From Immundisolibacter sp. (GTDB lineage: Bacteria; Pseudomonadota; Gammaproteobacteria; Immundisolibacterales; Immundisolibacteraceae), in NCBI RefSeq assembly GCF_014359565.1, contig NZ_JACIZD010000005.1, positions 59,186 through 123,185 on the forward strand: a DNA stretch of 64,000 nucleotides. Reading direction: 5' to 3'. Shown piece after piece: positions 1 to 10,219 of this stretch. Position numbers and translations under genes: made by a program. The notes beneath the pieces were generated by a model. It was not told the origin of the DNA, did no database searches, and worked only from the letters and a program-made list of their open reading frames with translations. Position 1 is the stretch's first letter; each line of letters opens with the position of its first letter.

Positions 1-713
1 TGCTGTGCGGTCAGGCCTGGTTCGACGCGGTGTTTAAGGCGCTCGATCCGCGGGTCGAAATCACCTGGCAGACGCGCGACGGCTACGACCTGAGCGCCGG
101 CCAGACCCTGTGCCAGGTGCGCGGTCCGGCGCGCGCCATCCTCACCGGCGAGCGCTGCGCGCTCAATTTCCTGCAGACGCTGTCGGGCACGGCCACCACC
201 ACGCGCGCCTACGTGGCGGCCATCGCCGGCATGCACACCAAGCTGCTCGATACCCGCAAGACCCTGCCCGGCCTGCGCCTGGCGCAGAAATACGCCGTCC
301 ACGTGGGCGGCGCACTGAATCACCGCAAGGGGCTTTACGACGCCATCCTGATCAAGGAAAACCACATCGCGCTGGCCGGTTCGATCAGCGCCGCCATCGA
401 GGCCGCCCGTCGCCTCGCGCCGCCCAACACGCCGGTCGAAGTGGAGGTCGAGAACCTCGATCAGCTGCGTTCGGCGCTGGCCGCGGGCGTCAAGCAGATC
501 CTGCTCGACAATTTCCCGCTCGAACTGATGCGCGAGGCGGTCAAGCTCGCCGCCGACAAGGCCACGGTCGAGGCCAGCGGCGGCGTCGGCATCGAGGGCC
601 TGCGCGCCATTGCGGCCACGGGTGTGGATTTCATCTCGGTGGGTGCGCTCACCAAGCACGTGCACGCAGTCGACCTGTCCCTGCGCGTCGACGAGCTGGG
701 CCCGGCGAGCTGA
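1..713 (+). CDS. nadC: Nicotinate-nucleotide pyrophosphorylase (carboxylating), 5'-truncated by the window edge
   Basis: Quinolinate phosphoribosyltransferase converts quinolinate and PRPP to nicotinate mononucleotide, CO2 and PPi in de novo NAD synthesis in the cytosol. The frame is open from base 3 and already reads [11 protein letters not shown], which matches the interior of the family, so the true start lies outside the window and the GTG at 30 is internal. Visible motifs are [63 protein letters not shown] and the C-terminal [13 protein letters not shown]. The reading frame ends at 713, 25 bp from the stop of a convergent Rieske gene. The family assignment is secure. Confidence 0.95.
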   Translation, partial: LCGQAWFDAVFKALDPRVEITWQTRDGYDLSAGQTLCQVRGPARAILTGERCALNFLQTLSGTATTTRAYVAAIAGMHTKLLDTRKTLPGLRLAQKYAVHVGGALNHRKGLYDAILIKENHIALAGSISAAIEAARRLAPPNTPVEVEVENLDQLRSALAAGVKQILLDNFPLELMREAVKLAADKATVEASGGVGIEGLRAIAATGVDFISVGALTKHVHAVDLSLRVDELGPAS

Positions 714-738
714 GCGCCGGCCGGGCAAACGGCATGGG

Positions 739-1953
739 TTAGCCGCGCCAGCGGCCGTTGACCATGTCGTCCACCACCTTGTACTGGTGGCGCACGGCCA
801 CTTCCTGATCGGACAGGATCACGTGCTCAATGGCGCCCGAGCTCAGGCCCGCCTGCGTGGTCTCCACGGTCGACAGATCCTCGCGCAGCAGGTCGCGCAG
901 GTACAGCTTGGAGAACTCACGGCTGATGCGTTCGCCGGCATTCCTGGGCGGCAGCATGTAGAAGTTGTACTCCCAGGCCGTGCGGTCCACCGCCAGCGGC
1001 CAGAAGTGGTAGGTGAAGAACCAGCTGCTGGACACGTCCACAAAGAAATTCGGGAAACACACGTTGATGTCGAACAGCCAGTTCGGGTGGCCCTCCGGGT
1101 TTGTGCCCGGCACGCGCTGCGCACCGGCATTGCCTTCGTGCAGCCACAGCGACTGGGCGTACTTGAACGACAGCGCCTCGGCCGGGCTCGGCTGGTAGTC
1201 CGGATTGAACGGCACCGAGGCCGACCGGTGCGGGCCATACAGGCGCACCGAGGTCAGGTGCGCATAGGGATCATCTTGGGTGCAGCCGGCCGCGGTCGCG
1301 GTCAGCTTGTGCACGAAGCGGCCGTGGTAGGACTCCTGGAAGGCGTCCACGAACACCTTCCAGTTGCAGTTCACGTCGGCCCTGAGCGTGTGCATGCGCT
1401 GCATGGTGTGAAACGGAAAGTCCTTGATCTGCTCGCCGAAACCGCCCAGATACTGGGCCAGCGGTGCGGCGGCCGGATTGACGGTGACGAAAATGAAGCC
1501 GGCAAAGGTCTCGCAGCGCGCCGGCGGCAGACCCAACTGTGCACGGTCCAGATCGAAGAACACCTCCTCGTCCGGCACGAACACGCACTGCCCGGCCGTG
1601 TCGTAGGTCCAGCCGTGAAAGCCGCATGCAAAGCCCTTGGCATTGCCGCGGCCCTGGGCCACTTGGTTGCCGCGGTGGCGGCACACGTTGTGAAAAGCCC
1701 GCACCTCGCCGTCATCACCGCGCACCAGGATGATCGAGGCCTTCAGGACGGCGATGTCCTTGACCACGTAATCGCCCGGCTTCTGGATGTCCTCGACGCG
1801 CCCCAAGTTCAGCCAGACCTTCCTGAAGATGGCCTCGCGCTCGCGCTCGAAATACTCGGGCGACACCACCGGCGCCACCGGCACGGGTCCGGTGCCAAGA
1901 TCGGGGCACTGGCGCAGGTATGGATGCAGCGTGTCGACAGCGGGCTGGTTCAT
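739..1953 (-). CDS. Rieske [2Fe-2S] ring-hydroxylating oxygenase, alpha-subunit type (copy 1)
   Basis: A 404-residue oxygenase component that would use electrons from a separate reductase/ferredoxin to hydroxylate an aromatic or alicyclic substrate. The Rieske ligands are C91-x-H93 in HNVCRHRG and C110-x2-H113 in CGFHGW. The mononuclear iron site is represented by H210 and H215 in QESYHGRFVH. The start is fixed by AAGGAGG six bases before the ATG. It follows a small protein gene by 21 bp in the same direction, and a homologous pair lies at 15318-16843. No canonical SnoaL-like beta subunit, ferredoxin or reductase is adjacent, so the electron donor must be encoded elsewhere. The substrate cannot be read from sequence. 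Confidence 0.9.
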   Translation of the reverse strand: MNQPAVDTLHPYLRQCPDLGTGPVPVAPVVSPEYFEREREAIFRKVWLNLGRVEDIQKPGDYVVKDIAVLKASIILVRGDDGEVRAFHNVCRHRGNQVAQGRGNAKGFACGFHGWTYDTAGQCVFVPDEEVFFDLDRAQLGLPPARCETFAGFIFVTVNPAAAPLAQYLGGFGEQIKDFPFHTMQRMHTLRADVNCNWKVFVDAFQESYHGRFVHKLTATAAGCTQDDPYAHLTSVRLYGPHRSASVPFNPDYQPSPAEALSFKYAQSLWLHEGNAGAQRVPGTNPEGHPNWLFDINVCFPNFFVDVSSSWFFTYHFWPLAVDRTAWEYNFYMLPPRNAGERISREFSKLYLRDLLREDLSTVETTQAGLSSGAIEHVILSDQEVAVRHQYKVVDDMVNGRWRG

Positions 1954-1974
1954 GGGAAACCTCCTTGGCTTGAA

Positions 1975-2298
1975 TCAGGCCGGCAGAATATGGAAACGGG
2001 CCGCGTCAAAACCCCACGGCACGTCGGGGTCCTTGTAAATCTCGACCGCCGGCGCCACCTCCATGAACATCAGAGCCAGATCGAGCAGCGCCTGATCCCC
2101 GGGCGCAAGCGCCGGCAGGGATTGCTGGTTCAAGTGCTGGATAATGGCGTCCATGCGCGGCAGCAGCGTGTTGTAGAACGCCTGCAGGTCGGCCATGGAC
2201 GAGGTCCGGCGCCTGCGGTTGCGCGCCGCCTCATCGCCGATCGCCCAGCCGGCTGTAATCAGGTGTTCGATATCCGCGAACTGGCTTGGTAATGCCAT
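1975..2298 (-). CDS. Small conserved helical protein paired with Rieske oxygenase (copy 1), function unknown
   Basis: A 107-residue soluble protein with no signal peptide or transmembrane segment. The start chosen is the ATG at 2298, preceded by AGGAGG about ten bases upstream; an ATG at 2319 is in frame but lacks this site. It is clearly homologous to the product of 15318-15650: both have QFAD near the N terminus, an amphipathic central stretch (LQAFYNTLLPRMDAIIQHLN here, LELFYRAVKPRLDEAIQYLN there), LLDLAL/LLNLAL, a VE-containing helix and an aromatic C-terminal tail. It is much shorter than a standard dioxygenase beta subunit (about 160-190 residues). Because it is always next to a Rieske alpha gene here, a role as accessory subunit or chaperone is inferred. 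Confidence 0.8.
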   Translation of the reverse strand: MALPSQFADIEHLITAGWAIGDEAARNRRRRTSSMADLQAFYNTLLPRMDAIIQHLNQQSLPALAPGDQALLDLALMFMEVAPAVEIYKDPDVPWGFDAARFHILPA

Positions 2299-2387
2299 CG
2301 TTTTTTCTCCTCCTTGCACGGTCCCGGGCTATCCGGCCCGTCAAACCCCATGCTGGCGCAGTCCGAAGGCCGGCGCAAGCCCGACCG

Positions 2388-2398
2388 AATGATCGTTT
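2388..2398. promoter_or_regulatory. Operator-like element upstream of Rieske copy-1 operon
   Basis: The plus strand reads AATGATCGTTT in the divergent intergenic region, about 90 bp before the small-protein start. A similar, fully palindromic AACGATCGTT lies about 75 bp before the second Rieske operon (16916-16925), and both places also carry CCGAATGAT. The shared strings suggest a common regulator, for example a TetR-type protein. This is inference from two sites only. Confidence 0.35.
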
Positions 2399-2404
2399 AA
2401 ACCC

Positions 2405-4291
<1,887 letters not shown>

Positions 4292-4498
4292 GCCCGCGCC
4301 GCTGCAAGACGCCCAGACATCGAAAACACCGCTCGACGCCGACTGGCAACGTTCGGCCTACCCCGTGCCGTCTCACAGCAAGAAGCGCTCTGATCAACAA
4401 AAAAATCAGCAATCGACGGTAACTGTAAGACCTTATTAGTAAGTTTTAATGTAAGGTGTCTCAACGCCGTTGAGCGGCTGCCTATTTGGGAGGCCTAG
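4292..4498. promoter_or_regulatory. AT-rich leader of the 4499-15283 gene run
   Basis: No gene is seen in these 207 bases. The second half (4390-4460) is distinctly AT-rich compared with the rest of the window and contains three GTAAG pentamers at 4425, 4439 and 4451, plus a -10-like TTTAAT at 4444. It is the only sizeable gap before the ThDP operon and so the likely promoter region. No clear -35 could be assigned. Confidence 0.4.
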
Positions 4499-6403
4499 AT
4501 GAGTCTGAACGATCGGACAGGATTGACGACGACCGGCGATACTCTTCCGGCCGAGACCCCCTTCGAAGGGGGCGACCTGATCGTCCACTACCTGCAGCAG
4601 ATCGGCGTCGAATACATATTCGGCGTACCGGGCGGCGCCATCGAACCGCTGGTCAACGCCATCGCGCGCGGCATGCGCCGCGGCGGCCCCAAGCTCGTCG
4701 TTGCCCGCCACGAATCGGGTGCCGCCTTCATGGCCGACGGCTATGCCCGGGAAACCGGCAAGCTCGGTGTGTGTTTTGCCACCACCGGGCCGGGGGCGAC
4801 CAATATGATTACCGGGGTGGCGGGCGCTTATCACAATCGCAACCCGGTTCTCGCAATCACCGCTCAGACCCGACTGGAAACCTTCGGCCGCGGCGCCATG
4901 CAGGAGTGTAGCGACACAACAGTCAACACGGTGGGCATGTTCCAACACTGCACGCGTTACAACTCGTTGGTGTCGCATCCAAAACAGTTTGAACCGAAGC
5001 TTATCGCCGCAATCCTGAATGCCTTCCGCGAACCGCACGGGCCAAGCCATCTCGGCATACCACTCGACATTATGCGTACATCGATCGAGGTTGATCCAGC
5101 TGTCGATCTCATGATGATTCTGCGCACCCGCCATGGCATCGACGAGGCGGCCACAGCCGAGCTCGCGCGACAAATCCAACTGGCACGCAAGCCGGTATTT
5201 CTTATAGGCGAGGGCGTCAAGGATGGCGCGAGCAGAGTACTGGCTCTGGCGTTGGCGCTTGATGCACCGGTAATTGTTACTCCGCATGCAAAGGGCTTTG
5301 TAAGCTCCTTTCATCCATGCTTCAAAGGCGTCTACGGCCTTTCTGGGCATGACAGCGCCGAAAAGGTGTTAGCCGACCCCTTGGTCGATTGCGTAATTGC
5401 AGTTGGCTGCAGCTTGGGCGAGTGGGCAACTGCCGGCTGGGACCGACACACCCTCCTTAATCAACGCCTGATTCATGTCGATGCCAACGCGGAAAATTTT
5501 GTGAATTCCGCGATGGGGCGATTACATGTCTTGGGAGCGCCGGGAGAAGTCTTCGAGCGCGTCGGAGCCATCATCCAGAGTGGCGTTAAACCCAGCTCTA
5601 TCGCCACACCTGTGCCCCGCGCCTCAGTCAAGAGTAGCCTTCGCATAGTTTCTGACCGCGCTGAGCGACCACTGCCGAATTGCGCGCTCGACGAACCGAC
5701 GGAATGGGTTTCCAATGCCACGCCGCTGAAACCGCAGCGACTGATGCGCGACCTGCCCTATCTGCTGCCTCCGGGAACCCGATTTATCGCCGATGGGACA
5801 GCGGCGAAAGGTTGGGCAATTCACTACCTGCATATTCCAGACCGGCGCTTTGGCGAGCGCCGTTTACCGGCGACCATGCTTTCGGATAAACAAGCGGACT
5901 CCTCCTCCGCCACACCACGTCTGCAAGACCGCCGACAGGAATCTGCGGGGCTGTTTCGCACATCCATGGAGTTCAGCTGTATGGGCTGGGCAATCGGACA
6001 CGCAGTGGGCGCGGCGTTCGCCCGTCCCGATCTGCCGGTCGCCTGCCTGACTGGAGACGGCAGCATATTAATGAATGGCCAGGAAATTACGGTTGCGGCC
6101 GAGAATCGGCTGCCAGTTTTTTTTATCGTGCTCAACGATTCGGCGCTTGGGACCATCCGACATGGACAAATGCTCGGCGGCGCTGAGCAGATAGGTTGGA
6201 AACTGCCGGAAATTGATTTTGCGTTGATGGCCAAGGCCATGGGTATCAAGGGCTTTGTCGTCCACACCGTCGAGGATCTCCAAGGCATTGACTGGGAAGG
6301 CCTGTGGAAAGCGCGGTCACCCGCTCTCGTTGACGTGCGGATCGACCGCAATGCAGTGCCACCCATCAAGCAGCGCATGAAATCTCTAGGTGTCGGCCAT
6401 TGA
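4499..6403 (+). CDS. Thiamine-diphosphate-dependent enzyme, acetolactate synthase large-subunit family
   Basis: 634 residues, start supported by GGGAGG six bases before the ATG. The N-terminal pyrimidine-binding domain has FGVPGGAIEP and the catalytic Glu E72 in HESGAAFMADGYA, followed by TTGPGATN. The central domain has VFLIGEGVKDGA. The C-terminal PP domain has the ThDP/Mg motif starting GDGS at 519-521 and closing at N546. The segment between central and PP domains (about residues 365-490) is longer than usual and rich in Arg, Ser and Pro. The family includes acetolactate synthases, sulfoacetaldehyde acetyltransferase and related carboligases or decarboxylases; no regulatory ilvN-like subunit follows. 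Base composition is less GC-rich than its neighbours, suggesting transfer. The downstream citrate-synthase-like genes imply a C-C lyase or ligase pathway, substrate unknown. Confidence 0.85.
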   Translation: MSLNDRTGLTTTGDTLPAETPFEGGDLIVHYLQQIGVEYIFGVPGGAIEPLVNAIARGMRRGGPKLVVARHESGAAFMADGYARETGKLGVCFATTGPGATNMITGVAGAYHNRNPVLAITAQTRLETFGRGAMQECSDTTVNTVGMFQHCTRYNSLVSHPKQFEPKLIAAILNAFREPHGPSHLGIPLDIMRTSIEVDPAVDLMMILRTRHGIDEAATAELARQIQLARKPVFLIGEGVKDGASRVLALALALDAPVIVTPHAKGFVSSFHPCFKGVYGLSGHDSAEKVLADPLVDCVIAVGCSLGEWATAGWDRHTLLNQRLIHVDANAENFVNSAMGRLHVLGAPGEVFERVGAIIQSGVKPSSIATPVPRASVKSSLRIVSDRAERPLPNCALDEPTEWVSNATPLKPQRLMRDLPYLLPPGTRFIADGTAAKGWAIHYLHIPDRRFGERRLPATMLSDKQADSSSATPRLQDRRQESAGLFRTSMEFSCMGWAIGHAVGAAFARPDLPVACLTGDGSILMNGQEITVAAENRLPVFFIVLNDSALGTIRHGQMLGGAEQIGWKLPEIDFALMAKAMGIKGFVVHTVEDLQGIDWEGLWKARSPALVDVRIDRNAVPPIKQRMKSLGVGH

Positions 6404-7206
6404 GCAAGAGCAAGGAATTCATCCATTCACGTATCTGGAAGGAGAGCCCCGCCGCTGACAACCCATTTGCCGCCGAGGCTTGCTATTGCCGCGGCTACGA
6501 CGTTTACGGCGAAGTTCTAAAGAAGGCGAGTTTCGTCGAGTACCTGTACCTGCTTTTCGTCGGCGAGCGCCCAACGCCGACACAGGCGGAGCTCCTTGAG
6601 CGACTGGCCATCGCGCTAGCCAATCCGGGCCCCAGGGAAGCAAGCGTGCATGCCGCCATGTGCGCCGGCGTAGGCGGCTCACCCGCCGCCGCGGCACTGA
6701 TGGCGGCGCTTGGGGTGGGTGCCGGCAACCTTGGCGGCGGGCACGAGGTGCGGGTCGCGATGGAAGCCTGGGAGCGGCTGGGCTGCGATCTGGCAGCCTG
6801 GCAGGCGTTCCTGGCAAATCCGCCGCAAGCCGAGCGCGCCGACATCTGGACACCAATGGAACACGCACCCGGCTTCGATCCGCATGGCGTGCGCTGCGCC
6901 ACGCCTGTTCTTCAGACTCTGGAGGCGCTGCGTGCGATCGGCGCCGGCCCGCATCTGCCCTGGCTCGCCATGCACCGCGAGGCACTCGAAGCCGCGGCCG
7001 GGGCACCACTTGCACTGTCGGGTGTGGCCGCCGCCGCCTGCCGGGATCTCGGCCTCGGTGCCGAGCAGGGCGAGATGCTGTACCTGCTGCTGCGCCTGCC
7101 GGGCGCAGCGGTGCATGCGCTGGAACAGAAGGAATACGGCTTTCGGCGCTTTCCGTTTTTCCACGGCGCGGTCAAGTATGTGGGCCCGGTTGCCGATAAC
7201 GGTTGA
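6400..7206 (+). CDS. Citrate synthase-fold protein, divergent subunit 1 (citryl-CoA lyase-like)
   Basis: 268 residues, beginning at a TTG that overlaps the upstream stop (TTGA), which implies translational coupling. It is far shorter than citrate synthase (about 370-430). The citrate-synthase C-terminal half is recognisable: LSGVAAAACRDLGL followed by LRLPGAAVHALEQKE corresponds to the DFYSG...LGI...PGW.AH..EQ region. By my alignment the positions of the three catalytic residues are altered: LHGGAN is LGGGHE (111-116), the GFGH segment is HAPGFDPHG (155-163) and the catalytic Asp is replaced in LALSG (204-208). It may bind an acyl-CoA or citryl-like substrate without the classical mechanism, or work as half of a heteromer with the next gene. 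Confidence 0.72.
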   Translation: MSKSKEFIHSRIWKESPAADNPFAAEACYCRGYDVYGEVLKKASFVEYLYLLFVGERPTPTQAELLERLAIALANPGPREASVHAAMCAGVGGSPAAAALMAALGVGAGNLGGGHEVRVAMEAWERLGCDLAAWQAFLANPPQAERADIWTPMEHAPGFDPHGVRCATPVLQTLEALRAIGAGPHLPWLAMHREALEAAAGAPLALSGVAAAACRDLGLGAEQGEMLYLLLRLPGAAVHALEQKEYGFRRFPFFHGAVKYVGPVADNG

Positions 7207-7224
7207 ATTTGTGGCGGGGCGGAC

Positions 7225-8019
7225 ATGAGTAATCAAATACTGTTTGAATACGAGGACCATTGGCCGACGGAACTGGGCGCCGTGTCGGTGGCGGACGGCA
7301 CGGTCACCTTCCGCGGTCACGACCTGCTCAATGCCCTGGAAGACCTGAGCTGGATGGACCTGCTCATGTACGGCATCACTGGGCGACGCTTCAGCCCGGC
7401 CCAGCTCGAACTGTTCCAGGGCCTGTGGAAGATCTCGGCGAGTTATCCCGAGCCACGCATCTGGAACAACCGCGTCGCGGCCCTGGGCGGTAGCGCGCGC
7501 AGTACGCCGGGCCTGTCGCTGGGTGCGGCCATCGCCGTCACGGATGCCACCATCTACGGCCAGCGACCGATGATCGGCGTGTTCGATTTTCTGCGACGGG
7601 CGCGGGCAGCACGCGACAACGGCGAACCGCTGGAAGATTTCGTCGCCCACGAATTGAAGACTTACCGCGGCATTCCGGGATACGGCAGGCCCTTGCGCAG
7701 CGAGGATGAGCGGATTGCGCCGGCCGAACGCCTGGCGCGCCGCCTCGGGCTGTGGGGCGGGATACACAGCCTTTTGGCATTCGAGGTGGCAGATATTCTC
7801 AAAAATCATCGAATGGGGATGAATGTGGCTGCCATCGCAGGCGGACTGTGCGCAGACCAGGGACTGTCACCGCCAGAGTATTACCGGCTGACGCTACTTG
7901 CATTCACGGCGGGCCTGATTCATTGCGAATTCGACGCTACCCGTCATTCCGAAAGCGTCCTGTTTCCACTACGCTGTGACCGCTTGCAGTACCGCGGCCC
8001 GCAGCGTCGGGCCTGGTAA
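7225..8019 (+). CDS. Citrate synthase-fold protein, divergent subunit 2
   Basis: 264 residues, 18 bp after the previous gene. The C-terminal half follows the citrate synthase pattern: GYGRPLRSEDERI (152-164) matches the GFGHR.Y..DPR block but has Arg in place of the active-site His, and NVAAIAGG (200-207) matches NVDFYSGG but has Ala at the catalytic Asp. The terminal LFPLRCDRLQYRGP matches the family ending R.IRPR..Y.GP. The N-terminal domain is shortened, as in subunit 1. Two adjacent, different, short citrate-synthase-like chains suggest a heterodimer. Known relatives are often labelled citryl-CoA lyase, but the missing residues make that activity uncertain. Confidence 0.72.
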   Translation: MSNQILFEYEDHWPTELGAVSVADGTVTFRGHDLLNALEDLSWMDLLMYGITGRRFSPAQLELFQGLWKISASYPEPRIWNNRVAALGGSARSTPGLSLGAAIAVTDATIYGQRPMIGVFDFLRRARAARDNGEPLEDFVAHELKTYRGIPGYGRPLRSEDERIAPAERLARRLGLWGGIHSLLAFEVADILKNHRMGMNVAAIAGGLCADQGLSPPEYYRLTLLAFTAGLIHCEFDATRHSESVLFPLRCDRLQYRGPQRRAW

Positions 8020-8051
8020 AGCGCAGCACAGCCACCGAGGGTGAGAGCGAT

Positions 8052-10181
8052 ATGGTGGGCATCGAAACACCGCGAATGTTGTGCTCATGTGGACTTGCAC
8101 GGGCTGTGCTATCGGCGGCGCTCCTCGCAGGACCGCCGCTCGCCAGCGGGCAAACAGCCGACGAAGCGGCGCTGGCCGAGTTCTATGGCAGTCCCGAAAT
8201 GGTCAGCATCGCCACCGGCACCGTACAACCATTGCGCGAGAGCCCTGCCATTGCCAGCGTGATCACGGCCTCAGACATCGCCGCCATTGGCGCTACCGAA
8301 CTCAACGAAGTACTGGAAACTGTCCCAGGTCTACACGTCGGTGTATCCGGTGTCGGTTACAAGCCCATCTTTTCGATTCGTGGCATCCACACCCAGACCA
8401 ATCCTCAGGTACTGGTGTTGATCAACGGACTACCGATAAAGAATGTTTTCGACGGTTCGCTCGGTGCCTCGTGGGGTCGCATGCCCGTGACCGGTATTGC
8501 GCGGATCGAAGTCATACGCGGACCCGGATCGGCGCTTTACGGAGCGGATGCGTTTTCCGGAGTCGTCAACATCATCACGAAGTCCAGCGTGGACGTGCAG
8601 GGACTGGAGTTGGGTGCCCGCGGCGGCTCTTTCGATCGCAACGACCAATATCTGCAATGGGGTGGCGATGTTGGCAAGTTCGACGCCTACTTTTATCTGG
8701 AACGCCACCACAGCGACGGTCCCCAGCGGCGCATTGGCGCCGATGCCCAGACAACGCTCGATGCGCTGTTCGGCAGCGCCGCCTCGCTTGCGCCTGGACC
8801 GGCAGAGTTGGACCGGGATAACGTGGAAGCGCGGGCGGACATCAGCCGCGGTTACTGGCGCCTGCGCGGTGGTTTCCAGGAAATCAACGATGGCGGCATT
8901 GGCGCCGGGGTGGCGCAGGCGCTGGATAGTGTCGGCCGCGGCGATGGCCGGCGGCTGAGTGCCGATCTGAGCTACGACAATCCCCGCTTCGGTAACAACC
9001 TTGGCCTGACGGGCACCCTGAGTTACTACAACGTGGAGAACCTGGCCCGGCTGCGGCTGTTTCCGCCCGGTGCCTTCGGCGGCATGTTTCCCGACGGCGT
9101 ACTCGGCAACCCGGATGTTTACGAGCGCCATTATCGCGGCGAGCTGAGCGCGCTTTACACGGGAATCGCCCGGCATCGCCTGCGCCTGGGGGGTGGTTAC
9201 CGCAAGGAAGACCTGTACCGGGTGGAAGAAAGCCGCAACTACACGCTCGTGGATCTGGGGGCACCGTTCGGCACGGTGCCTTTTCCGCTGGGGGGCCTGG
9301 TCGATGTGACGGACCTCGCGGCCTTCGTTCGTGAGGAAAACCGCACGGTCGGGTATGCCTTTGCCCAGGACGAATGGAACTTCCGGCGTGACTGGACGCT
9401 GACCACCGGTGTGCGGGTAGACGATTATTCCGACTTCGGTGCCACCGTGAACCCGCGTCTGGCGCTGGTCTGGCAGACTAGCTACAGCCTGACCACCAAG
9501 CTGCTCTACGGTCGGGCTTTTCGCGCGCCGTCGTTTGGAGAACTCTACAACGTCAACAATCCAGCCAATCTGGGGAATTCCTCGCTGGATCCCGAAACCA
9601 TCAACACCTGGGAATTTGGCCTCGACTGGGACGCCGGTCGCGGTCTGCGCGCCGCGGTCAATATCTTCTATTACAAGATGGACGACATCATCCGCTTCGC
9701 TGCGGCTGGGGGAGGCGCCAGCTTCACCGCGCAGAACACCGGCCGCCAGACCGGCTACGGCCTGGAGACAGAACTCGCCTGGCAGGCCGCGCGGCGCCTG
9801 CGCCTGTCCGGCAATTACGCATACCAGAAATCCACCGACGAGGCCACCGACACCGACGTGGGATTCGCGCCTACGCACCTTGCCTATCTGCGCGCCGACT
9901 GGATGTTCACCCAGCAGTGGAGTGTGTCCGGCCAGACGACCGGCGTGTTCGACCGCAAGCGCCCACCGGGCGATACCCGGACCAAGATCGACGACTATGT
10001 GACCTTCGACCTGACCCTGCGCGGGCAGCGTCTGTTCGGCGACGACTGGGGTATGAGATTATCTGCACGTAATTTGTTCGATGCCGATGTGCGCGAGCCG
10101 AGCGCCTCCTCGCTCATCCCGAACGATCTGCCGATGGCCGGACGCAACGTGTTTGTGGAACTCAGCAAGGCATTTCACTGA
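8052..10181 (+). CDS. TonB-dependent outer-membrane receptor
   Basis: 709 residues with an N-terminal export signal (hydrophobic LARAVLSAALLAGPPLASG), then a plug domain (FSIRGIHTQTNPQVLVLING, IARIEVIRGPGSALYGADAF, GVVNIITKS) and a beta-barrel with the typical late motif GRAFRAPSFGELY and an aromatic C-terminal end. It would import a scarce ligand across the outer membrane using TonB energy. The start at 8052 follows GAGGGTGAGA. It lies 32 bp after the citrate-synthase-like pair and 38 bp before a periplasmic binding protein gene, so it probably takes up a substrate handled by this gene set. The ligand is unknown; no haem- or siderophore-specific feature was recognised. Confidence 0.9.
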   Translation: MVGIETPRMLCSCGLARAVLSAALLAGPPLASGQTADEAALAEFYGSPEMVSIATGTVQPLRESPAIASVITASDIAAIGATELNEVLETVPGLHVGVSGVGYKPIFSIRGIHTQTNPQVLVLINGLPIKNVFDGSLGASWGRMPVTGIARIEVIRGPGSALYGADAFSGVVNIITKSSVDVQGLELGARGGSFDRNDQYLQWGGDVGKFDAYFYLERHHSDGPQRRIGADAQTTLDALFGSAASLAPGPAELDRDNVEARADISRGYWRLRGGFQEINDGGIGAGVAQALDSVGRGDGRRLSADLSYDNPRFGNNLGLTGTLSYYNVENLARLRLFPPGAFGGMFPDGVLGNPDVYERHYRGELSALYTGIARHRLRLGGGYRKEDLYRVEESRNYTLVDLGAPFGTVPFPLGGLVDVTDLAAFVREENRTVGYAFAQDEWNFRRDWTLTTGVRVDDYSDFGATVNPRLALVWQTSYSLTTKLLYGRAFRAPSFGELYNVNNPANLGNSSLDPETINTWEFGLDWDAGRGLRAAVNIFYYKMDDIIRFAAAGGGASFTAQNTGRQTGYGLETELAWQAARRLRLSGNYAYQKSTDEATDTDVGFAPTHLAYLRADWMFTQQWSVSGQTTGVFDRKRPPGDTRTKIDDYVTFDLTLRGQRLFGDDWGMRLSARNLFDADVREPSASSLIPNDLPMAGRNVFVELSKAFH

Positions 10182-10219
10182 TCGGCCCGGTCTTCTTTGA
10201 CCCTGAAACCAGGCATCCC

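Noticed and set aside
110..742. Long Arg/Gly/His-rich open frame overlapping nadC
   Set aside because: Typical out-of-frame shadow in GC-rich DNA; nadC in the other frame matches its family throughout.
6400..8019. Functional citrate synthase split into two genes by a frameshift
   Set aside because: Each chain has its own citrate-synthase C-terminal block, so they are two homologues rather than halves of one protein.
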